From the NCBI GenBank assembly GCA_018296165.2, contig JACKQL020000030.1, positions 558,001 through 622,000 of the forward strand: a DNA stretch of 64,000 nt. Direction: 5' to 3'. Numbering within the stretch: position 1 is the stretch's first letter; each line of letters begins with the position of its first letter. A model generated the notes under the pieces. The model saw only the letters and a program-made list of their open reading frames with translations, had not been told where the DNA came from and did no database searches. Shown here in pieces: positions 13,672 through 25,900 of this stretch. This stretch comes from Termitomyces sp. T153 (taxonomy: Eukaryota; Basidiomycota; Agaricomycetes; Agaricales; Lyophyllaceae). A program made the position numbers and the translations under genes.

Positions 13672-14690
13672 GTGATAGACAAAGATCTCAACATTGGGTT
13701 GGCCTTTGAACAGAAACAGTTCTGCAATGGCACCTACCAGCATCTAGCACTGCCTTTTACAACAGATGTCATATGGGAATGGAAAGTTGACAGTGGATGT
13801 CCACTGATACCACTGACAACAACACAATGTAAGACTTCCATTGTCAGGGGACTGCTCTTACCAGACCCTCTGATTGTTTCCTTTATTCTGAGCCTGCTGT
13901 TTATTGGTAACCTCCCATCTTCCAGTCACAAGTACTTTCAACCAAGGGCTATGCCTAAGTTAATGTCTAAATGGTGGCAAGAGCTCCACAAGCTATTGGG
14001 GGCTCAATTGTTGATGTCCACATCTTTCCATCTGCAGATGGATGGCCAAGCTGAATGAGATAATCAGAATATTGCTCAAATATTGAGAGCAATGGTGCAT
14101 CATGACCAGAAGGACTGTGCAGACAAGACACCTCTTATGGAGTTTGCAATTAATGCAAGTGTGTCAGGTACCATGGGATACATGCCATTTGAGTCAGAAG
14201 GAGGCTACATGCCCTCCATTTTGGAAGGTTTGGTTGGATGAAGTTGTGCCTAAGGGAGTCAGAGACCTTGCACAAGCAACATTGGAAAACTTGGGCAATG
14301 CCCACAATGCCATCATTGAAGCCAGAGTCTTTCAGACTCTGCACACAAATAAGTGTTGAGAAAAGGATCCTGGCCTCAATGTGAGTGCACTCATATATTT
14401 GTCAACCATGTCAAAGGGCAGGGAAAGTAAGCTGTGCTCAAAATTCATTGGGCCTTATCAAGTTCTGGAGGCTTTTATAGAATTGTCAAACTATGCATTG
14501 GAACTGCTGATAGTGTTATTGAAACACAAGATCATGTCAAAGTTCCATGTGTTGTTGTTGGGACTATACAGGGCAACTGACAATGTGATGTTTCCCAACA
14601 GGGCAAGTCCAGAACCCCATGATTTTGGCATGGTCAATGACTATGAATGGTTTGTTGAGGACCTGTTGAGGGGATATCAATAAGCATTTG
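13672..14690 (+). pseudogene. Gypsy integrase C-terminal fragment
   Basis: The plus strand carries part of an integrase core, with KWWQELHKLLGAQLL, STSFH, DGQAE and EFAINAS motifs (13930-14160), then YMPFE and MPSILE. A gypsy tail follows, reading SNYALELL and KFHVLLLG (about 14480-14560). DGQAE contains the catalytic glutamate region of the DDE core. Stops and frame changes interrupt it. It is opposite in strand to the neighbour at 14819-15423, so this is a junction of separate insertions. A segment of about 110 bp at 13846-13960 recurs at 63112-63220. Confidence 0.8.
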
Positions 14691-14818
14691 GAGTCCAAAG
14701 GTGGTGGTCTGAAGGAGATACCACCTGGGAACTGTATGCAAGTTGCTCAAAGTTAGCAGCACTAGACTGCTATTTGGAGCTGCAGGGTATCAAGTGACTG
14801 GGTCAGTTGGCTATGGGC

Positions 14819-15423
14819 TCAAGTGCTTAGCAGGTGGTCAGTGGTAGTCCTAATAGTTAGGAATGTAGATTGATGGGACTGTCCTGACATAAGTGATGGA
14901 TTCTGATGATGGCTTCCAGATTTGGCTATTTTTTGTACTTGGCCATCAGACAGACCAGAAAGCTTCTGAACATTCTTCTGATATAGGCTAGCTGCTCCCA
15001 GGGCAGAGCAGGTGGTGTGAGTAGGGATGAAGTGGGCCTGTTTACCATAGAGGTCCACCACTACTACTACAGCATTGTACCTATGAACATCTGGGAGTTC
15101 AACAATGAAGTCTACTAATGCAACACCCCAGTGGCAGCTGGGACAGGGAGAGGGTGGAGCTGACCCATGAGTGACTGGCAGCAAGGCTTGGTGTGGAGAC
15201 AGAGATCACAAGTAGTAGTGTGGCCTACATATTGGGATATCTGAGGCCACCAGTGGTTCTGGGACACCAGCTCCAGCATCCTCCATCTACCAGAATGTCC
15301 TGCTACACAAGAGTCATGGTGTTGCTTTACAATGCATTGGCATAGTTCAGGAATGTTAGGCATATAGATGCATCTTTGAAAGGTTGTAAGCCCATCCTGA
15401 AGACCCCACTCATCTGCATGCAC
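14819..15423 (-). pseudogene. Gypsy integrase fragment (zinc-binding domain and start of core)
   Basis: The minus strand shows the integrase zinc-binding HHCC region: IVKQHHDS, AGHSGRW, then CDLCLHTK. The start of the core follows, with DFIVELPD, VVVVDLYGKQAHFIPTH and ALGAASLY. The same family occurs on the plus strand at 57841-58370 and on the minus strand at 53285-54560. Frame breaks and CpG loss show it is dead. Confidence 0.85.
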
Positions 15424-15660
15424 TGACTTAATTCTGCTGGCTCATTGGGCTTGTAGGGCCTAGGGCAGCTTGAGCAACCACATCCTCTTGGACACCCTCC
15501 TGGTGATGAAGAGATAAAACTGCAAGTGTTCAGAGTGGGGAACCTAGTTGTGGCCCAACTATTAAGCCAGCCTCAAAATGATACATGTGCTCGGGTCCAT
15601 CACAATGCTGATTCTTTCAAGAAAGTGAGTAATGGACAGAGTTATGGAAATACAGATAAT

Positions 15661-15819
15661 ACAAACACACAAAACAACAAAAAACACACACAAACAAAAA
15701 AACAAAACCCAAAACAAAAACACACAAAAACAACAAACACACAAACAAAAAACCACAACAACAAAAAAAAAAACAAAACAAAACACAAACACACAAACAA
15801 AACCCCCCACCCCCAACAA
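15661..15819 (+). repeat. 159-bp tract made only of A and C
   Basis: From 15661 to 15819 the plus strand has no G and no T. It is built from irregular runs of A separated by C or CA, with a C-rich end (ACCCCCCACCCCC). It is low-complexity sequence with extreme strand asymmetry, and it lies at the right edge of the first CpG-dead zone. Confidence 0.95.
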
Positions 15820-16076
15820 TAAACCATGATCAAAGGTTGTTTATAAGGGTTCAATCATAGCCTTAACAAAAATGCCCTTATCAGCCATGTATTAATCCCT
15901 TAGAATAGGGGCTGAGCTGACTGACAAATCCCAAAGTTCACAAAGAATCAATGACATTTTCACATTTTTGGAAGTATCTCCAGTATAGGGTATATTGTAC
16001 ATAAGTTTTCGTCAGGCCGTATGATACGTTGCAATCCAATCACATTCATAGAAAAAAAAATCGTAAAATTATCTGC

Positions 16077-18326
16077 TCATGCAGCTGACTTCTCATCCAG
16101 CGATTCTCTCTAAACCCAGAGTCAGGTCAATATCTAAACTAGCCATGGTTGAACACTCACTCGAATCTTGTCATTTGCAATAACATCTTCGACAGTCTTC
16201 CTTCCGACTTCGCGTCCAATTTTCCAGGCAGTGAAGACATGACCTTGCTGGAATATCTCTTCCACCTCCTCGAGCGTGCGTCCGACAGTCTCGGGGAACA
16301 TGAAGAAGATGTGGATGCAAGCGGCAAAATTGAAAGTAGCGAAGATGAAGTATGTCTTCCAAGCAATGGAAGCAAGACCAGGCGGAACGGCAAATGCTAG
16401 TGCGGTGTTGAAGGCCCAGTTGGTCGCGGTCGCCAGCGACACTGCCTTGCCTCGAATTTTCAAGGAGTACTAGGCGGCCGGTTAGGTCAACTCGTTCACA
16501 CAAACTCTCGTAACATACAAGCTCGGCAGGATAGGTCCACGACACGGGTCCCATAGTGATGGCGAAACTATAAAAGAAACTGGTCAGAATACGAAAAGAA
16601 AAGGCTGGATCAAATCATCTCTATACCTGCAGACGAAGAAGTAAGAGCAGACAATGATGGCCTTGGTGGCGGCGTCATGGCCAGTTACAAGCCAAATTGC
16701 TTTGAAAATGATCATAAGAAATTTTATATCGACACCGTAAGGAAGGGACGTACTGTCGCCATCGACTGGACCCCAGTGTCCAAAGCGTGCTTGAAGGCCA
16801 CCGACGAGGCACAGCCAGAACCCCATGAGTAAGGTTCCTATAACGAGCATAGGACGACGACCCCATTTGTCAATATAGAAGATAGCAGGGACTATAAACC
16901 AAGACTAAATGACATTTGCGAGGATATGAACAACACTGACGTACCAGTGAAGGCGACGTTAAGGACATATTGAACAGCCTAGCAAGAAAAAAACATAAGG
17001 AAAAGGACGACACGACACAGCACACGTGCAGAAACACTAACGTCAGCGATCAAATTGCCGCGAACACCAGTAAGACCTGCACCGCGGAAGACGTAGATAA
17101 TGTAATACCTGATGGCGAAGAGTGGAGCTTAGTTCATGAATAAGAACGAATCCAAGCAAATAACGTACATCATAACGTTCATGCCGGTTAATTGTGACCA
17201 CATCTGAAGAGTGCAACCCAACATGACACGGCGGGGATTACCAGGTTTCAATAGATCAAGATATGATTTAGCACCTTCCGTACGTTCAAAATACACCTTC
17301 GAATGATGGTCAATATTGAAACGTAGAGAGAAGAGCGTCGGGTATCAACCAACCTGTTGCTTGATTTCCTCGTACTCTAGAACAACGAGCTCGTTATTTG
17401 TGTCTCCTCCACCATGGAGATCAGCCAAGACTTGGAGAGCTTCTTCTTCCCTAAAGATAGTGATTTGATATCAGACCGAGACCGAGAACAACACGTTTGT
17501 CACCCTACCTTCCCTGGTCGAACAAGTAACGCGGGCTTTCGGGAAACATGGTCATACCCAAACTGAGAATTATGGCAGGGATCATTTGCAAACCCCAAGG
17601 AATGCGGAAGGAGGCGACACCATCAATGTACGAACACCCAAATTGAATGAAGTATTGGATCAGAATACCCCACGTAATTGACCTAATGGCACTTTCAATC
17701 ATCGTGCTTTTCATCAGAGAAGTCGTCGTACGTACCATTGTTGAAGGGAAACGATGCGACCACGAATGGAAGGTGGGGTAATTTCAGACTGGTAGATAGG
17801 GACGACAGCACTGGAAAGGCCAACGGAAATTCCGGAAACGATACGTCCGACGACAAGCATTCCACGATTCTAGTGAAATTGCAGTACGTCACATGCGAAT
17901 ACTATGATGCTTGATTTACTACTTACAATCGATGCACACTGGAGAATCGATCCAATGACCCAAATCATACCAGCCAATATAACGGTTTTCTTGCGTCCAA
18001 GCCTGTCCGCCAATTGCGTCACCAGGAGAGCACCAATGAGAGATCCTGCAGGCATAGCAGCGACCATGGCACCTTGTGCACCAGGTCCGGGCTACAGCAA
18101 AGCATAAATCGATTTTGCCGTTGCAATATTCGAAAGCGATGTACCTTGTTAAATACCCTGAGATATGCAGGATTCTAAAGTATAGGTTACTAGGCGCCCA
18201 AAAGTTCCCAATGAAAAATCTGCCGCTTACACTTAGCACTCCAGACATAGAGGAGATATCTAAACCAAAGAGACCTCCACCGATGCAGGCGAAGGACCCC
18301 ACCACATACTCCAGGATGATAAGCAT
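16077..18326 (-). CDS. MFS sugar transporter (12-TM sugar porter), 13 exons
   Basis: Predicted proton- or facilitator-type hexose transporter of the plasma membrane. I deduced exons at 18326-18231, 18174-18145, 18091-17927, 17869-17736, 17682-17509, 17450-17354, 17296-17169, 17108-17042, 16978-16945, 16891-16627, 16567-16519, 16469-16161 and 16109-16077. All introns are GT-AG of 49-60 nt (one 63), and the joined frame gives 526 aa with no stop, the usual family size. Sugar-porter motifs occur in order: GLFGLDISSMSG (first helix), DRLGRKKT (loop 2-3), GRIVSG, YQSEITPPSIRGR, PESPRYL, QLTGMN then YY, DKWGRRPML, GPVSWTYPAEL and PETVGRTLEEVEEIF. The start is the weakest point: the chosen ATG leaves a short N-terminus, and a further 5' exon is possible. 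The substrate cannot be told. Confidence 0.92.
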
Positions 18327-19771
18327 CCTTACCCTAAGATTCAAAAAGAAGACGCACAGGATTAGATGCTATACGAGCGCTATACTGTTGATAGGTCAAC
18401 GAGTGCGGTCAGGGATGGAAACATTACACAAGCGTACACCCATCTCTTCAAACACTAAGATCCTGAGAGCTGAAGAAGAGGCGGTAAAACACACAAAAGA
18501 GATTATCGGATGCTAAATGACCCTCTTTATAAGTATTCCGGAGCATCACTTATCCAAACCTATGGTAACGCGAACGGGTGGGCGAGGAATGACCTTCAGA
18601 TCAGGGTCATGGGATACATGAGGATACATACTACCGAAATGCTTCTTGAGCTCCATTGGTAAAGCGGGATGCGTTTATTATACATGTGGTCCGGCGGGGA
18701 AACGTGATGAAGTCACTATCGGCTACAAAATTTGGCTATACATTTGTCGCGTCGCGCATACCTCAAGTTCTACGACAAAAACACGACATCTGGGATGGCG
18801 GATTACACAGATAGGTATGCACGCGCAACTAATTGACCAGCTGCTCGACTAACGATGGAGCTTTAGTACCGCAAGTTTTGAGAGGGATTGAGTCGGGATT
18901 ATGGACGGCCCGGGGGCGAGAGCGGCGGCCCTTATGTAACCAGAATATTTTTCCCAGTCACGCGCGACAATAAAATCATCACGATGTTGCGTGATGTCGC
19001 GTGATGTTCGGCTACGAATTAAGTTTTCTCCAAATCACAAAACGACCCACGGGGGGATCCAAATCATCGGTCCGACTCTTCATTGTCATACGATGGTGAG
19101 ACTGTCGTCGTGTGCATGGCCGTCAATCACGGAGCGCACACAGAGTTCCCAGGTCAAAGAGGCCTGCATGCTGTATTCCTACTTTGTCGATTTAAACTCT
19201 GTCCCAAACCTTGGCACGTGATTTGAAGACCCTTGCTGCCTCCATTTCGTCAGCAATACCCGTAAATCCTCCATGGCCGTGGTCTTCATCTCTCGCAGCT
19301 AATTTAAACTTTTTTCCCGTATCTAAATGAAGTGACGAGTCGGTATAATCGAGGTCAATAACGTACGTGTTGCAGACTTATAACGTTCTTGACTGAGATC
19401 GCGACCATTCTCGTTATTTTGTATTTCGACAACCCTCGTCGGTTACATTGCCTAAGTACAATTAGCCGACAGATTCGTCACAGAGTCTGAGCACATCTGC
19501 TACACGGCAGATCTAGGTATTTACTTCGCGAATCGGACAACTCGGTTGACTAGAATGTGCCCACGTCCACTCTACTTATATGATGAGGATGCGTCTTGGG
19601 GTATGTACGGAATCGTCATGGCTCGCTTCTCCATGTCCAACGATCTTATCTTTCATCTTAACTTATGGGGACTGATTCATTCTTCGATCTGATAACACGG
19701 CGTCATTGCTCTGATCTACATCCGCCTTACAGACGAGTACTCCTGTTACAACCCTTAGGAAGTTGACTTGA
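18327..19771. other. Intergenic spacer; right half belongs to the duplicated unit
   Basis: This is upstream DNA of the sugar transporter and downstream DNA of PTR copy 1. No convincing gene was seen. From about 19,130 onwards it is clearly related to 32,190-32,840: both contain the shared run beginning ATCGAGGTCAATAACGTA and the text around CCCTCGTCGG. It therefore marks the left end of the tandem duplication. Confidence 0.6.
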
Positions 19772-22196
19772 TTACAGTTCCGCATCAACACCGCCACGCG
19801 TGAGCTCAACACAGTTGACCGCCAAGTTGTTGAGTCTGTCTTCCTGTGCGTCAAGTTTACGGACATGCAACCAGAATATAACTCCCGTTACGCTAGCAAG
19901 AACTGCCATAACACCATAGTTCCATACTAGCAGCGGGTCAGAGGACAGAGCTATGTTATTATGTCAATCTTACCGACCAAAATTAACAGTAGTTTGAACT
20001 TACAGACAAACGCCTCGCTCAGGGCGGCTGCGATAGCGGAAGTAAAAAGGTAAACCGCCATCACAAGCGAGCGCATGTTTCCAGGTGCTTTGGTGAATGC
20101 ATATTCTAATCCAGTGATTGATGCAAAGATTTCACTGAAAGCGATGAGGACATAACTAAAACGAGTAGGTGTAATGTCTGATGATCGAGAACAAAATCAA
20201 ATCGACACTCACGATCCTGTCTGAATCCAAACGTTAAGAGGAGAGACGAGAGCATTCTGATCAGCATCTTTGCAGGTTGCGGCCGAATAGTGACAAGGGT
20301 TTGTCTATGAAATCGTGGTCACTTTCAATATCTCTGACGATACAGATAAGTTCACCTTGTAGATGTAATGTTGGACAACTGGATCGACAGTGTCAGGATA
20401 ATTCAATACATCAGACTCACGGCATACCTGCAGCCCAGATCATGGCTGCGGATCCAGCGAAAAACCCAGCGGTAATCTTCCTGAGGGCGCTGAAGTTGAG
20501 TCCGCCACGGCGAAGGGCAGGATATACCTGAAAGGCCCAAGTTACAAAAGTGATCCCGTAGAACCACTTCGTAGATGCATACGATAAGATCACAGATCGG
20601 AATGAAAATGATGAGCGCAAGCGGATCCAAATTTGATAATACATCGTTGGGTACACCGTGCGTGGACATCGTCGCAGCTTGAGATGTCAAATTATTGTGC
20701 AATTGGTTATATGCGAGCCCTACAATAAACGTTTCAAGAAACTGAAAAGGCACGAAAGAATATACCACGCACAATAGATGGGATACCAACAAAAAAACAG
20801 CGCACGCTTTCAAACCACGATTGACCTCATCGACCCACTGATCATCAAAGGTCATCCACTTTGGTTTTTCACCAGTGAATTTGCTGGGCTTCGCATTCTC
20901 CCAGAAGTCAGGTGCCGTCAGCTGCCTATACATCTTGACGGGATTCAAGTTCCATCTGCCCGTGGCAGCATGTCTCCACAAGCGGAAAGCTGTCAGAAGA
21001 ATGGAGCCCGTAGGAGGTGTGCGCACATAACGATTGCGTCCGAAGAAAAGCGCAATTGGGCATAAGAGGAATATAATCGTTGGAAGCGTGTAGGCGAGCC
21101 AGAACCCAACATACTAGCATAAACATCTCAGTCCATAGAGTTAGGAAAAGTCACGTATGATCACCTTTTCTGCAAACGTCATACCGATCTGACCGACAAG
21201 CGCACCGATATTGATGAAGAAATAGAAATACTTAGGAGGGGGAGGGGTAGGATGAGATGAGGCGGAGGTGTTTCTGTGTGAGGGGATGAAACTACTTACC
21301 ATGTATACCCTCGAAATAGTCATAGCAGGATCGACGATGACTCGTTCACCCTTCTTCGTCGTGATAACGAACAATCTAGTTCGCTTGTATTGTTCGGCAA
21401 TCAAGGGCGAAATGTTGCTCTTAAAAAACCCTGTGCCCAAACCCATCACTATGAGGGCTATAATAAATACAACCAGGGCGCCGTTGCTATTCTCAATAAC
21501 GCCAGGTACAGCAGAAACGATGAGGATAATGTGGCCAAGGAGGGCGATAGCCACCGCGATACAAATCGTGTTGAACCGTCCGAGGTAGGTATCGGCGATG
21601 TACGCACCCAGCAAAGGCGTGACATAACACCTGAGAGGAAGTCTTTGAGAGAAGGAAAGTAGAATAGTAGGTATGCATGCTGTACCAAAACTGATAGAAC
21701 GTCGTCAAACCTGTCGAAGCACGCTGACCTTTCCCCAACGCACCAGATTGACCGTGGGTGAACCCGGCACCTGTATGTGAGCCGGGAGGGAGTTTTTGTT
21801 GAATGAAGTTTGTCTTAGAAGTTAACAATTGAGAAAGAAGTACTGTGACATGTGAAGCAAGGATCACTGACAAAGACGACTGAGGAGCCGTAGAACTTAT
21901 GATGCAGCAATGAGTATCCTTATAAGGGGCTGGGACTGACCAAACTACAAACCGAGAACCGCTCTGCCAACTCAATCAAAGCAATAACTGACTTTCCAGT
22001 CAAGAGGCGAGACAGATGGAAGGGTCTGATCAAGCTCACGATAAGCACTCCAAGGGACAGTGTCAGGGACTCTTCGCAAGGTCTCTCGCTCCTCTTCCGT
22101 CGGAAATTCAAGCGCATCGTGAATACCGTCGAGGTTGTCAGTGCTAGGTTTCTCGTCTGTGACCGACGATTTGGTGGTGATGGGCTGACCTGCCAT
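19772..22196 (-). pseudogene. POT/PTR oligopeptide transporter copy 1, frame-shifted
   Basis: Proton-coupled di/tripeptide transporter family (PTR2-like), same exon plan as the intact copy at 38756-41168. Visible motifs are FPTEEERETLRRVPD near the N-terminus, the E-x-x-E-R proton-coupling motif in ELAERFS, then FYGSSVVF, GAYIADTYLGRF, FYFFINIGALVGQ and SQAATM. Near 20791-20797 the minus strand has seven T where copy 2 has six. This shifts the frame just before the intron that copy 2 must splice. If that 53-nt intron stays in the mRNA, the frame recovers (53+1 is a multiple of three) and there is no stop, giving 17-18 extra residues. It is therefore either a pseudogene, an altered protein or a homopolymer sequencing error. 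A copia element sits 235 bp upstream. Confidence 0.75.
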
Positions 22197-22431
22197 GCCT
22201 AGGTATATAACCACTCCTACTTCTTCATGGTTCTTTTATACACACCTGTGAACCAGTCAAGCCGCGTGCCAGAATCAGAGAGACTAATTTAACTCAGCTA
22301 TCGCGCGTGTTCCTCGAATGATTGCCGAGCAAGACCCACAGTGTGACGGGCCGGCCCAATAGGACAGTGTCGTATTCTAAGAGTTTAATAAGGATAACAA
22401 CCCTTAATTACAGCTTAATAAGTAGGGCTTC
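22197..22431 (-). promoter_or_regulatory. Upstream region of PTR copy 1, cut by copia insertion
   Basis: The first ~150 bp is closely similar to the sequence upstream of PTR copy 2 (41169-41330), including a shared leader just before the start codon. It ends at the copia target duplication GCTTC (22427-22431). The element thus separates the gene from whatever lay further upstream. No specific operator was recognised. Confidence 0.5.
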
Positions 22432-22743
22432 TGTTGGAGCGTCAACTAATCACATTGTGATAGTGTGACACGGAAAAAGGTATCGCGACACAACACAATG
22501 GACAGGGCCACTGGCCACGGACTGCTTTGTTCTACCTACATGCATATATATGCGCAGACGTCCTACGGTACCCTCAGTTCGTTATCACGCACTGAGGGTA
22601 CGTCTATATTCATTACTATACTTACAAACAATTACTAAATACGAGTACCTAGGATATACTTACGTGATATCAATAGGTATTCAATGCAGTTCGTTATCAC
22701 GCACTGAGGGATATACTTACGTGATATCAATAGGGTTCTAACA
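22432..22743 (+). repeat. 5' LTR of copia element (312 bp)
   Basis: It contains an internal direct repeat: the motif CGTTATCACGCACTGAGGG occurs twice (about 22580 and 22692), and TACTTACGTGATATCAATAGG also occurs twice. It differs from the 3' LTR only at 22700 and 22720, where this copy has C in CpG and the other has T. Confidence 0.97.
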
Positions 22744-22760
22744 GGTTATGGGCCTAAACT
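22744..22760 (+). promoter_or_regulatory. Putative primer-binding site of copia element
   Basis: The bases directly after the 5' LTR read GGTTATGGGCCTAAACT. Reverse transcription of LTR elements is primed at this position by a tRNA. The matching tRNA was not identified. Confidence 0.45.
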
Positions 22761-22990
22761 GAGCATAATACCCACAGAAAGTATTATCGCTCGTCAGAAC
22801 CCCCCCGCTCTTCTGTCTCCTGCTGTTTACTGCGATCGCCGATCGCGTCGGGTTGTCCCCATACGGAGTTGTCCTCCGATCTTGTTCTCCTTAACCGAGA
22901 TCTCTTTCATCATCTGGATCTGGAAGAGTGCCTCTATTGTCTCGAAACAGTCAAGAAATTTGTCTACCTGCCGTACCATACTCCTGAACG

Positions 22991-25900
22991 ATGCCCGCGA
23001 GTCTGAACGACGCCACAGCTCCGTCTATCCATGCCATATCCGTCCGTGGGGCAGAATGGAAGCACGAGAAATTCAGTCGGAATGCTTCCACGGCAAACCT
23101 TGATCGCTGGACTACAGCCATGAAAATTCATCTCTCTCTACTTGGCTTAAAATCATACGTCTTCGAACCATTGACTTCCTCACCAAACGCCACCACTGAG
23201 CCTAACGCATATAGGAACTGGGCTTCCAATGATGATCTTGCGCGCGCCGTTATCCTTACTGCCCTGGACGAGTCAGAGTACGATGGGCTTGATGACGCCA
23301 AGACAGCAGCAGACCTGTTCAACTTGATCAAGACCCGTGCTGAGGGCGAGGGACCAGTCAGAATGGTGGCACTGATTCAAGAGGTGCTGAGGATTCAGTG
23401 CTCACCTAGCGAGCCCTTGCCAGAAACTGCCAGGAAGATATGTGACATAGTCAATCGTATATTCTCCATCAAAGCTCTTGATAAAGACTTGTTCAAGTGT
23501 GTCGTCCTCTTGAACAGCCTCAGCAGCCCGCAGTATGAGCCCGTCCAAGCTCAAGTCTCTCGGGGATTAGCGGACGCCACAAAGAGCAACCCATATACCT
23601 CTGACCAGATCAGGAAGCTCCTGGAAACAGTGCAAAATCTCACCACCCTAAAATCAGCCAACAATGCTCTCCCCAACGACACTGCACTTGCTGCGAATGT
23701 GAAAGGACGCTTCCGATCTTCACGCCCCCACTTGCCTGGTCACAACCACCCTGCAGGCGCAAAGTGTTGTTCGACATGCCTGATGCATGGACGCCCCTGC
23801 GCTGGACATGAAGCCCCGTTCTGCGCGCATCAAGGGGGTGCGATGCAGAAGGCTGGGTTTAACGCTGCTTGCGACGCCGCCAGAGCCGCAGCAGGAGAGA
23901 AGCCAAAGGGCAGTGGGACCGCCTCAAAACAGTATACACAGGTCACTGGACCAGCAGGGAAGATATATCTAATTGAAGAAGATGAGCTACAGAAAATGCA
24001 GACGTTGAGCAATGCGACGACAAATGCAACAACGACAGCGGGTTTTGCAGGTCTGGTCACTGACAACTTGCCTGCCCGGTCCGAGGACGAAATCGAATGG
24101 GAGGGCTGGATGGCGTCAGTCGAGGAGGAGGAGGAGCCCAGGACTTCCCTCGACTGGCACCAATATAACGACACCGCACTCATGTCCACTGCTGAACTTC
24201 CATTCTTCATAGACTCAGGCGCAACGGTTCATATCTCTCCATACAAGTCCGACTTCCTTAATCTCCAGCCAATCGCACCAAGGGCCATAAAAGGAGTAGG
24301 TGGATCGACCATTGCTGCTCACGGCATTGGAAATATTCAACTTCATACCGCAGAAGGAAACATCCTTGCGCTAGAGAAAGCACTATATGTCCCTGGTTCT
24401 GCTGTTCGTCTCATCTCCGTTGGTCGCATCTCTGCCGACAATCAGACCTACTCACGGTTTGACAAAGAAGAAGTCCGCATAATTGACTGCGCTACAGAGT
24501 CAATCCTAGCCAAAGGTCCCCTTATCAAAGGAAAAGGGCTCTACACAGTCAATCTATCAGACGCAAACATTGAACACACCTACACCGTTGCCAACATGGA
24601 AACCTGGCATTGTCGCCTAGGTCACGCCAATTACCGAGCCATACAACAATTAGCCCGTGATCGAAGGATCAAAGGTACGCTCTCTACCCTTCTGTCAAAA
24701 TGCGCCAGCTGTATCTTGGGAAAACAGACATGTACCCCTGTTCCGAAGATGTGGTTGGAAGGGCATAGGGCGACGGAAAGGCTGAGAGTCGTGTGGGTTG
24801 ACCTGTTTGGGCCAGTAAATGTTTGATCGAAGTCAGGAAACCACTACATACTAGACATAGTGGACGATTGTACCAATATGCCATGGTCTGTTCCATTGAA
24901 ATCAAAGGGAGACGCTTTTGCCGCGCTACAGACATGGGAGAAAGCCCGCAAGAACGAGACTGGTTTGAAAATTGGCAAGTACCGCACTGGGTTTGATGGG
25001 GAACTAAACAGCACGGAGATGGAATCCTGGCTTAACTCAAGGGGCGTCACTATAGAACACAGTGCTCCGCATACATTGGCACAGATTGGAAAGGTGGAGC
25101 GGATGCACAGGACACTAATGGGGAAGGCCAGAACCATGAAAATTGATGCAGGGTGCCCAGACTTCCTCTGGGACGAGCTCTACCTAACAGCGGCTCACCT
25201 CCATGCCAGAACTCCTACAAAAGCTCTCAATGGCAAGACTCCATACGAACTGTGGTTTGGACGTGAACCTGATTACTCATACATGAGAGAAATCGGATGT
25301 CGAGCATTTGTGTTCATACCAACGCATAACCCCAAGATACAGCCATGATCGATTGAGTCAATCCTAATTGGGTACGGCCAGAACTCCAAGACATACAGAT
25401 GCTGGGACAAGAAAAATCACAAGGTGTATCAATCGCATCATGTTAAATTCGTCGAACGACATGAAACTTCACTCACAGACACTTCACCCCCTATCCCATC
25501 TCTTCAACAACTCAATGAGTCCTCGCCAACCATTCCACGAGACAACGATGATGACCCAGGTACTCTCGACGTTGAGATCAATGCGCCAAACTCAGACATA
25601 CAGCCTCACCAGGACGACACTACAATCCCACGAAGATCCAATCACATACGCAGGCCTACAGAGAAGGCCGCAAACAACGAAGATCGAGCCCCCACTAGGA
25701 CTGAAAGAGCACTGGAGGAGGTGAGGGAGAGCGCTGCAAGAACAAAGGAGGCAAAGGAGGCAAGGCGAGTTCGAAACACAGATGACAGTGCTATACAGCC
25801 GCAACCAAACACTACATCAGGAGCGCCCACAGACGAACAGGCGCCCGAACCCACAGAAAATGACCCACAGCCCGATCTCGATCGTATACTAGCAGCAATC

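Noticed and set aside
15526..15829. Lys/Thr/Asn-rich and Phe/Val-rich ORFs on both strands
   Set aside because: They are produced by the A/C-only tract, which is open in several frames by composition alone.
20403..21026. A separate 207-residue gene in PTR copy 1
   Set aside because: It is one long exon of the transporter fused to the next by the seven-T frameshift and an unspliced intron, not an independent gene.
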